This document shows positions 27,707 to 36,945 of a stretch of DNA of 64,000 nt, piece after piece. A program made the translations under genes and the position numbers. The stretch lies in contig VXBP01004058.1 of NCBI GenBank assembly GCA_013400115.1, positions 55,826-119,825 of the forward strand. The letters run 5' to 3'. The notes under the pieces are model-generated. The model was given only the letters and a program-made list of their open reading frames with translations. It did no database searches and was not told where the DNA came from. Each line of letters starts with the position of its first letter. Positions within the stretch are counted from its first letter, which is position 1. The DNA comes from Rhinopomastus cyanomelas. Lineage: Eukaryota; Chordata; Aves; Bucerotiformes; Rhinopomastidae.

Positions 27707-27797
27707 ATAGAATCATAGAATCATAGAATCATAGAATCATAGAATCATAGAATCATAGAATCATAGAATCATAGAATCATAGAATCATAGAATCATA
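27707..27797 (-). repeat. (ATAGAATC)n, about 11 copies, expanded CR1 3' tail
   Basis: About eleven perfect 8-bp units lie at the 3' end of the minus-strand CR1. The other copies in this window have one to three units. Confidence 0.95.
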
Positions 27798-28305
27798 AGA
27801 TTGGAATCATAGATTGGAAGGGACCTCAAAAGATCATCTAGTCCAATCCGCCTGACACAGCAGGATCACCTAGACCAAGTCACACAGGAACACATCCAGG
27901 TGGGTCTTAAACATCTCCAGTGAGGGAGACTCCACAACCCCCCTGGGCAGCCTGTTCCAGTGCTCCATCACCCTCACCGTGAAGAAGTTCCTTCTCAGGT
28001 TGATGTGGAACCTCCTATGTTCCAGCTTACAACCATTGCCCCTCGTCCTATCACTACATGACACCGAGAACAGCCCAGCTCCATCCTCCCGACACCCACC
28101 CTTCAAATATTTGTAGACATGAATGAGGTCACCCCTCAGTCTGCTCTGCTCCAAGCTAAAGAGACCCAGCTCCCTCAGCCTCTCCTCGTAAGGGAGGTGT
28201 TCCACCTCCTTTATCATCTTTGTTGCCCTACACTGGATCCTCTCCAGCAGCTTCACATCCCTCTTGAATTGAGGGGCCCACAACTGGACACAATACTCCA
28301 GGTGT

Positions 28306-28677
28306 NNNNNNNNNNNNNNNNNNNNNNNNNNNNNNNNNNNNNNNNNNNNNNNNNNNNNNNNNNNNNNNNNNNNNNNNNNNNNNNNNNNNNNNNNNNNNNN
28401 NNNNNNNNNNNNNNNNNNNNNNNNNNNNNNNNNNNNNNNNNNNNNNNNNNNNNNNNNNNNNNNNNNNNNNNNNNNNNNNNNNNNNNNNNNNNNNNNNNNN
28501 NNNNNNNNNNNNNNNNNNNNNNNNNNNNNNNNNNNNNNNNNNNNNNNNNNNNNNNNNNNNNNNNNNNNNNNNNNNNNNNNNNNNNNNNNNNNNNNNNNNN
28601 NNNNNNNNNNNNNNNNNNNNNNNNNNNNNNNNNNNNNNNNNNNNNNNNNNNNNNNNNNNNNNNNNNNNNNNNNNNNN
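28306..28677. other. Assembly gap, 372 N
   Basis: An unbroken run of N lies inside the minus-strand CR1. It hides most of the reverse transcriptase core. Open frames that appear to cross it are not evidence of coding. Confidence 1.
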
Positions 28678-29276
28678 GTTCCCCAGGACCTAGCAAAGAT
28701 GATGGAGAGTGGCCTAGCAATGACTTCTGCCATCTCCCTTAGCACACGCGGGTGCATCCCATCTGGGCCCATGGATTTGTGCACATCCAGTTTGATCAAC
28801 TTATCCCTAACCCTGTCCTCATCAACCAAGGCAGGCTCACCTGTTGCCTCAACCTCCTCTGCAGTCTGGGGTCTAATGTCAAGACAACCCCCAGAAGTAT
28901 AGGTAGAGGCAAAGAAAGCATTGAGTATCTCTGCCTTCTCTGCATCCTCTGTCTCCAGGGCACCCACCTCATTCTGCAGGGGGCCTACGTTGCCTCTAGG
29001 TTTAGTTTTACCTGCAATGTATTTGAAGAAGCCCTTTTTGTTGCCCTTGACCTCTCTTGCAAGGTTTAATTCCAAGGAGGCCTTGGCTTTCCTAGTTGCA
29101 ACGCTACCTTCTCTCACCAGAGCCTTATAATCACCCCAAGTGGCCACCTCCTCCTTCCATGACTTACAGGCTTTCTTCTTCCTCTTCAGTTTGCCTAGTA
29201 GTTCCCTGGTTAATCACGCAGATCTTCTGGCTCCCTTCCTTGACTTTTTCCTTGTTGGGATACTCATTTCTTGTGC

Positions 29277-29497
29277 TGACCAATCTGATCTACTTCTATG
29301 ACTGGGTGACCTGCCAAGTAGATGTGGGGAAGGCTGTGGATGATCTTGATGAGCGGATCAAGTCCACCCTTAGTAAATTCATGGATGACACCAGGTTTGG
29401 GGGGTGAGTATTGGTCTGCTGGAGAGTAGGAAGACATTGTAGAGGGACTTGGACAGGCGGGATCAATGGGCCAAGGCCAACAGAATGAAGCCGAGGA
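29277..29497 (+). mobile_element. CR1 LINE ORF2 fragment, plus strand, right part of the split element
   Basis: It continues the frame cut at 27706: TNLIYFYDWVT, VDVGKAVD, then directly DLDERIKSTLSKFMDDTRFG. In CR1 reverse transcriptase the segment between these two blocks, containing motif A and following motifs, is normally present, so this copy has an internal deletion. FMDD stands where the catalytic FADD is expected. Stops follow from about 29405. Confidence 0.85.
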
Positions 29498-29964
29498 CAG
29501 CTGGTCAGTGTTCAAGGATCACCTCCTCTGTGTCCAGGAGCAATGTATACTGACAAAGAGGAAAGCAGGGAAGAATGCTAGGAGGCTGCCTGGCTGAGTA
29601 AGGAGCTCTTGGACACGCTGTCACACAGAAAGAAACTCTACAAGGAGTGGAAGGGAGGACAGCTGGAATAGGGGGTGTATAAGGAAGCTGCCCGATCAGC
29701 TAGAGATCTGGTTAGGAAAGCCAAGGCAAATTTGAATTGAACCTAGCCAGGAAACACTAAGAATTTCTACAGGTATATTAATGGTAAAAAGACTAGGGAA
29801 GGTGTGGGCCCCCTCAGAAAGGAAACAGGTGATGTGGTCACAAGTGAAAAGGAAAAGGCTGAGGTTCTCAATGACTTCTTTACCTCAGCTTTCACTGCAA
29901 AGGCCTCCAGCCACACTCCTGGAGTCATTGAAGACAACAGCAGGGACTGTAAGGAAGAACTGCC
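29498..29964 (+). mobile_element. Second plus-strand CR1 fragment (linker before the RT)
   Basis: It reads WSVFKDHLLCVQEQCILTKR, SKELLDTLSHRKKLYKEWK, then GPLRKETGDVVTSEKEKAEV and AFTAKASSHTPGVIEDNSR. This part normally precedes the RT, yet here it follows RT sequence, so it must be a separate copy lying head-to-tail. It ends at the N at 29965. Stops are present near 29600 and 29745. Confidence 0.85.
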
Positions 29965-29965
29965 N
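29965..29965. other. Single N at the CR1 / LTR-like junction
   Basis: One undetermined base lies exactly where CR1 sequence stops in mid-frame and unrelated sequence begins. Such single-N joins often mark collapsed or forced assembly joins. Confidence 0.9.
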
Positions 29966-30424
29966 TTTGGGGGAGAGCTCCTTCGTGCTTAGCTGAAGAA
30001 AGCAGAAGGACTAGGGAATCCTTAAACCTCGGATCCGAAAGACAGAGACTGGGTCCTTTGAAACGCATGCAGCTGCACCGAGGGATGCCGGTGTGGGCAC
30101 TGAGAAACTCAGGCCATCCCGGACTGACAGGCTCTCTTTCCCAGGTCTCTAAACTGGAAGAAGAACCAAGGCCCAAACTACAGTGACCTCCTATTGTATT
30201 TTTCTCAGATTGTGTGATGGCATTTATGACACAGTTTCTAGTTTGTGTGCACTGTCTTGCATAACCTTTTCTTCCATTCTGTATATAGTTATAGTGTTAA
30301 TAAACCTTTCTGCAGTTTCCCTAAGCTATCCATTGTCTGGCAAATTTATCCGAGATGTCATCGAGACCTCACCGCTTTGCTTTCCTTTCTTTTATCTTAA
30401 ATTGTGGTCCTGAACCCATCACAC
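29966..30424 (+). mobile_element. Possible endogenous retrovirus LTR (solo or partial)
   Basis: This is about 460 bp of sequence unlike CR1. An AATAAA signal lies at about 30299, followed about 110 bp later by CCTGAACCCATCACA, a layout like the R-U5 end of a bird ERV LTR. No viral coding sequence is seen beside it. The left end is hidden by the N at 29965, so a terminal TG and target duplication cannot be shown. It could also be ordinary unique sequence with a chance polyadenylation signal. Confidence 0.35.
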
Positions 30425-33400
30425 ATTTCCATCTCAAAAATGAAGCTGCTCTTTCTTTCTGGCTCTCATCTGACAGAGACACAGGGTTAATATCAGGTTC
30501 AGCCACCAAATATTGCAGAGCAATTATAAATAAGCTCCTGTGGAATCTTCAGTGTAAATGCCAAACAAAATTATGATCTTCACAAAACTAGCAGTCAGGA
30601 GTAGAACAGTTACTGTGCAATGCCCAGAAGCACAGAAGGCACTGAAAGGGCAATGAGGGCATATTCCTTACATTGCAGTGTGCACTTGGAAAAAAACCAG
30701 TTGGAATCATAGAAATGCAGTACAATCAGAGAATTACAGATAAGCAGATAGAAAAAATCAGATAAAGCCTCAACAAATTAGAAATGCTCTTGTATGGCTG
30801 AATGAATACTCAGATAAAAGCAATTCCAACAGAGATGCTCCAAAGGAACTCTAGCATTGACTCTTCTCTCAGCCTTATGACATTCAGTGATTATACAACC
30901 GCAAGAATCATTCCAGAGCTTTTATACTGTCTTTTGCATTTTCTAAGTTATTATTTGCACTACAAACTGTTTCAAATTGCTTGGCACCTCCCCCTGGTTT
31001 GACAGAATTCAAGGATCTGCAAAATGACTCTGCAATCCTAGAACAAATGTCATCAGCTTTATGTAGTGTCATGTGTCTGATGGAAGCAAAATAATGCAGA
31101 AAAAAACAATACAGCCACATATCAAATAAGCTGCATATGGAATGCATATGAATAAAGCTCCTGATGGAATTCTCTGAAGGAGAATTCTATGTTTGGTATG
31201 TCTGGAGCCATAATGACCTGTATGAGGCATCTTCAGTGTAAACTAGCAAGGTCCATTGAGAGGTAATTGGAAAAACCATAGAAAGGCATCAGAAAATATT
31301 TTTGCTTTCTATAACAGTATTGAGTATATCTCATTTGGTTTAGGAATTCAGTTTCTTTTTGTAGCCTGACATACTTTTCTGAAATCTTTGCACTCCACAC
31401 AGATAGTCAACAGCATCTGCATCACTGTGGTTTCTATTCCGTCACTTCCTGAAGCTCTACAGTTCATTAAGATTTTCACACTTGTTGCCATATCAAGCCA
31501 CTATGACAATGAAAATTATCACAAAAACTTTCCAACTCACTTTGAGCAGCTTGTAAAAATCAGCCCAGGTTAATAACAGTGAGAAGATGTCATTATTTGG
31601 GGCTTACTTACTATTATTTACTCTTCTGGCTATACAGTTCATATTTAATCCTTGGAGACAGTCTGGAAATCAGCCCCACTGAGGTGAAACTGTGGTTGCT
31701 CATTTGTGTTTCTGCAGATACCAGAGCCACAAATAGAGTGTAACAAAGGTGACGGAGATCGCACCTCACGAAGACAGGAGCATTCTCTTCTTTGCAGAAG
31801 ATGCAGACACCTGACAGCTTTTTATTTTCTGTGTGCCTCAGAGCAAACAGTCCTGCTCATTTATAAAGGGGGTTGGAATTCTTTGGGGGGTGCCAATACT
31901 GGCTGTAATACTTTTGATTTGTCTCTGTAATGCACCAGTATTTTGCTAAACTTCTGTAAGATTCAGCATTTCTTCCTTTCCCTCACTGTGGCCTAAAATA
32001 ACAGTTTTTATTGCAAATCCTTAACTACAATTCCGGGGGAAATATGTATAGAGAATTAATACATTGGGAAGATGTATTTAAACGTTGCCAAAAGTGCACA
32101 AGTAAGAGCAATAGCAAAGTACTGTGGCTTTTGGACATCAGAAATGTTCAAAGTATCTTATTTCATACAGACCGTAATATCCTCAAAATAATACTCTTTT
32201 TGTTTATGGGATGGATCTTTTCTGAACATCGGCACTAAATTTAAGAGAGTATGTTTATTACAAATGGCAGAGATGTGGATAGATAACAAAGTTATAGGGT
32301 TTTTTCCTATTCCTTAAACTTGGTCACAAGCAACACAAGATTGTACCTTGTTTTCTTTCGAAGTCTACCAACAAAAAATATTAACCAGCTTCTTGACTGT
32401 ATCTGCATCTCTCCTACAGGTATAACTTATCTCACATTCCAGTAGGCCTGTCTTCCATCTTAAACCTTCCAAAAATTACTCAGGTCTGGGAGAGGACACC
32501 AAGATTTGTTGTTGATGATTTCAACAGAGTAACATTTGAAAATACAGGAGGCTTGGCAAGTGGGCCTACAGCTGTGAGAAGATAACAAGTGGCTTTTACT
32601 TGCAGTCTGGAGAGTACAGCTCAGAGTATGGACCAGTCAGAGAAAAATGCCAGTGCACGAGTATAAAACACTTGAGACAAAGCTGGTAGTCTGCTAACTT
32701 GCAAAACACCTTTCTATTAGGAAACTCTTACTCACTTTTTTCCTGAGTGTAATTACTACCTGACATATTGTTTCCCCAACTTCCCACCCACCTGCCCTAG
32801 TGTGGTCCAGCTAGAACTGGAAGTACTAGAAAAGCCACTCTGAAACACAGCCTCCCTAGATTTTCCTGTTTTAAAGGAAAACATTAGCTTCTGTCAACTG
32901 ACAGAACCTAAAAGTTTCCTAGACATGCTCCCCCCATGTAGCCTCTAAAACCCCTCTAAAACCCAGATCAAAGCGAATCACATTTAACTGGCCAGATGTT
33001 ATCTTCCAACATACCCTGACCTCATCAAACCTCCCAGCCAATCCCTGCTGCGAGCACAGCACCTTTCTCTCATTTACAAAGACTGGAGTTGAAGGGTGTT
33101 TCTCTGTACCTGTTTCATCTCAGGAGGCACAGCTGACATTCTCAGCTCTGTCCGAGCTCCTGCTGCTTCGCTGCAGAGCAGGATCCCTCCTACAGTCCTA
33201 CTAGGACAGCACAGCTGAGAAAACTTCACTCGCTGTAATGCACTGGCCAATCCTCCATCACATCTCCTCTTTGTAGAAGACATTAAGCAGTGAATTACCT
33301 CAAAAAGCAGGACATCACCAACCACATCTGCAGTTCACAGCTGCAGCCTGCATTTCTACAAAAGCAGTTCCCAAAGTCTGACCTTTTCTTTCCTATGGAC

Positions 33401-34450
33401 ATCAGCAGTACCAAGTTGTGGGTAGCGCAGAGAATGAGATTTTAGCTATTAGAAATCTCCATTTATTTATACTGGTAAAATGCTCTGTATTATGCATAGC
33501 AACAGAGTTTAAAAGTGTTATTTATCACCTGTGTGAGACAGCACTGAAACACTGGGTGGTATTTGAACATATGTAAGCAGCATCTTTGAAGGAGAAAGGA
33601 TGGAAATACCTGAGTTACATTTCAAATTAGCCATTGTTTGCTTTTTAGCATTTCTGAAAGTTCCACCTCTATGATGAGCAACCTCACTCTATTTAGTAAC
33701 AACAATATAGGGTTTTCAAAAGTGTTCTCATCTGGTGGAAGCTGCAATACAGAGATGACAGTTCATGTATTCATTTGTAAATCTGTGAAACAGAAGAGCA
33801 GTTCCCAGGATTCCCCACACCTTACTGAGGGAGGCTGCAAGCTGCCAGACTGGAGCCAGGCTTTCACACCCTTCTTCCCCATGTCCCAAACCACATTTCC
33901 TGTTTAAAAATGTATTAGAAATTTATTCTGAGCTCAAGTTTCTCGCATTTTAAACCCAGCTATGCTACACATGCTTTGAAGATAATTCTTTAATGGATTT
34001 GGGGCTGCTTCCCATTCTTCACTCTACTAAGTGACTTAGAGTTTTACCACACAAGGATGTCCTATAACTGCCAATCATATTATTGTGGGAGTGCTCCATG
34101 TTTCAGAGGATCCATTTACTCACAAGCATTGCTCTTGAACAGTTTCACAAGTACCTGCCATTTACATTCAGGAAATGACATGGCACTATTCCCTCCTATT
34201 AGTCAATTCACATTCAGTTTTAATATATGACACAGGAATGTGGTAAAATGAACATAGATCCCTAGTAAGAACAGCAGCTAATTGATAACAAACCAGATGT
34301 TCATAGGTCCCTAATTAAACTAATTTTCTAGTGCATTAAAGGAGGAGAAGGAATTTATAACCTAGAGTACACTTATTTGAAAAACATGTAAATAATTTAC
34401 AAATTCATGTTCTAACGAAAAGCAGGAAGGTGCCAGCTCTATAAATCAGA

Positions 34451-34543
34451 AATCCTGCCTGGATATGTTCCTGTGCAACTTGGTCTGGGTGATCCTGCTC
34501 TGGCAGGTGGACTGGACTAGATGATCTGTGTGATTCTGTGATT
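34451..34543 (+). mobile_element. CR1 LINE 3' end fragment
   Basis: CTGGATATGTTCCTGTGCAA, CTTGGTCTGGGTGATCCTGC and GGACTAGATGATCTGTGTGA. A block of about 20 bp before the terminal GATTCTGTGATT is deleted. Confidence 0.88.
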
Positions 34544-35380
34544 GAACATACCTTGTCAGGTAACCACAGAAAAACTCCTCTTTAGAAATTATGAAATCCA
34601 GAAACAGTGGATCTTTTCAGCATCTTTTTAAATTTAAATTGCATCATCTTAAAGAGCACCCAGAAACAAATGCTAGGAGCACATGCTATGCTAGAAACTG
34701 CTATAAGCATTCTTGCACTGCTTGTCTTTGCTGTAAAAAAGCAAACAGCCCAAGTGAGAGTCACTTGGATTATTCCCTCTAATCCCCATTAAATTCTATG
34801 AAAGATAATGAGCAATTGATTTGTTTTAATTGTTGTTAGCAAAAACATCTGAGAAAGTTTATCCTTTAATCTCCACACAACTGGCAGATCTAGATTACTT
34901 TTATCAGCAATGATTTTGCTACAGTTGTCAAAAACCCAGAGTCTGCCCGGCTTTGAGGACGCCAGCATCACCATTACTACAGAAGATGCCAAGGTCTGTC
35001 TGAAGGTCAGCAAGGTTTTAACACTGAGCACAAACTCATTAGAAAAATGCCCCAAAATACGTCTCACATTAGTGCATGTTTACATCTTGTCTCATAAACA
35101 CTTCCAATTTTAATCTCATTCTAACTGGCTAGTCTTTTAAGAGATGTAGTGCTTCTTCACTGGTCATCCCAGCAGAATCACTTCTCTTTAGCAGTTGGTC
35201 AGCTTCTTACAAAACCAGTAACATCAGACACAGCCTAAAAAAAAATCCCCAATTTTACCCATAAAATAGATTTTCTTTAGCATTACCATTCCATATCAAC
35301 TAATTGTGCCTTATCAGCTGATCTTCCCACATACAAAGTAGCAGCAGTAAAGTATGCAAGAGCAAATACAGTATTTACCT

Positions 35381-35425
35381 GAAATGAAATGGAATGAAAT
35401 TAAATGAAATTAAATTAAATGAAGG
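35381..35425 (+). repeat. AT-rich (AAATG/AAATT)n simple repeat
   Basis: Short tandem GAAATGAAATGGAATGAAAT and TAAATGAAATTAAATTAAAT pentamer variants, about 45 bp. Confidence 0.85.
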
Positions 35426-36309
35426 ATGGATGCTACCATTTTCACAAACAGAAATTTAAACGGGTGTATTTTCTAGATCTTGCTAGAAGGAAGTATGAAT
35501 CACCATGTGCCCCATGCAAGTTAAATACTATGATCCCCTATAAAAATTTCAGAAATTGCTCTTACCATGGTTAGTTTTCTCTGTCCACAAGACCTCTTCT
35601 TGATAAAGGCAGAGACGATGTCTGCCACCATCACCACCACCAGTGAGGGAACAGAGACCTCCATATCTGCACTGCAAACCTGTGGCAGCCACCACGATGA
35701 TACAAAAACACATGCACAATTTCCTGTGTGTCTCTGCTGTTCCTTTTTGGACAGGAAGGGAACACATTTAACTGTCAACAAACCAGAAGCCATGTTTAAT
35801 TTTAACATGGCACTCTCTGGGGTTATCTCATTGAGTGAGAGGCCTTCTGGAAGGGCCTTGGTGCTATGGCCAGATTCTCTCTTCTTACTTCTGCCTGAGT
35901 CATTCTCTGGTCCCTCAGGCTTCTCCACAGCTGGGGGTCAGATGATCTTGGCTGAGAGTTGTACTTGCACAGTTGGTACCACCTGCTGTAAATTCTTGAG
36001 ACCTTGTTATCTCTGCAGCAGCTCTTGGTCCTTCAAAAGTGAACTCAGAGAACAGAGAGGATGGGACAGTTTGTGCTTAATGTTTGAGCTGAAAATTTGT
36101 TTTCCAGAACAGAATATTAGTGACTATATTTTAAGAACTCACAGCATGACACAGCGAACTATCAACTCCTACTGCTGCTGTTGCTTAAAGGCAGCCAAAC
36201 GTGGTGCTGTGAGTCTGGACAATAGGTGGTGTGAATTCTCTGTGATGCCAAGGACCACGACAGAATTATTTCACCCACAGGTGACAGAGCTACTCTGAGG
36301 CTGTGAAAA

Positions 36310-36945
36310 TATGAATGCTAGAAAGAAGACTAGGGAAGGTATGGGTCCCCTCAGAAAGGAAACAGGTGATGTGGTCACAAGTGAAAAGGAAAAGGCTGAG
36401 GTTCTCAATGACTTCTTTACCTCAGTCTTCACTGCAAAGGCCTCCAGCCACACTCCTGGAGTCATTGAAGACAACAGCAGGGACTGTAAGGAAGAACTGC
36501 CCATCATAAGTGAAGATCTGGTTTGGGATCACCTGAAGAACCTGAAAGTGTTCAAGTCCATGGGACCCAACGGGATACACCCACAGGTACTGAGAGAACT
36601 GGCAGATGAAGTCACTAAACCCCTCTCTGTTCTAGTCCAAAAGTCATGGCAGTCTGGTGAAGTCCCCACTGGCTGGCAAAAGGGAAACATAATTCCTATT
36701 TTCAAAAAGGGTAGGAAGGAGGAGCCAGGGAACTACAGACCAGTCAGTCTCACCTCTGTGCCTGGTAAGATCATGGAGCAGATCCTCCTGAAGGCACTGC
36801 TGAGACAGGAGAATTGTGAAGAGGTGATTGGGCACAATCAGCATGGCTTCACCAAGGGCAAATCCTGCCTGACAAACCTGGTGGCCTTCGATGAACAGGT
36901 CACAACATTAATGGATGAGGGGCAAGCGACTGATGTCAGTTATAT
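36310..36945 (+). mobile_element. CR1 LINE ORF2 fragment: linker and N-terminal reverse transcriptase
   Basis: An open frame of about 210 codons reads GPLRKETGDVVTSEKEKAEV, MGPNGIHPQVLRELADEVTK, GEVPTGWQKGNIIPIFKKGR, NYRPVSLTSVPGKIMEQILL and GFTKGKSCLTNLVAF, which is the fingers part of a CR1 reverse transcriptase. It is truncated on both sides, has no motif A or catalytic FADD, and no CR1 3' UTR. It is nearly identical over about 175 bp to the fragment at 29786-29964. It cannot be functional. Confidence 0.95.

Larger units (their letters stand above)
27707..29276 (-). mobile_element. CR1 LINE, minus strand, inserted into the plus-strand CR1
   Basis: On the minus strand it reads the linker and start of the reverse transcriptase (from about 29147: KALVREGSVATRKAKASLEL, AEILNAFFASTYTS, MGPDGMHPRVLREMAEVIAR). 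After a 372-bp run of N it reads the ORF2 C-terminus (HLEYCVQLWAPQFKRDVKLL, KLEHRRFHINLRRNFF, stop near 27870) and the 3' UTR with its expanded tail. The known parts have an open frame and look young, but the gap covers the RT core, so intactness cannot be judged. It is 5'-truncated within the segment before the RT. The flanks show a TGACC direct repeat at 27702-27706 and 29277-29281. Confidence 0.93.
30425..36309. other. Intergenic, no gene recognised
   Basis: AT-rich. It contains one CR1 fragment (34451-34543) and a simple repeat (35381-35425). Two places are more exon-like than the rest: 34925-34993 and the 243-codon open frame at 35567-36298. Neither gives a recognised protein. Confidence 0.5.

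Noticed and set aside
27870..29147. A 425-codon minus-strand open frame resembling an intact CR1 reverse transcriptase
   Set aside because: The frame crosses 372 N, so openness there is meaningless, and the element is 5'-truncated.
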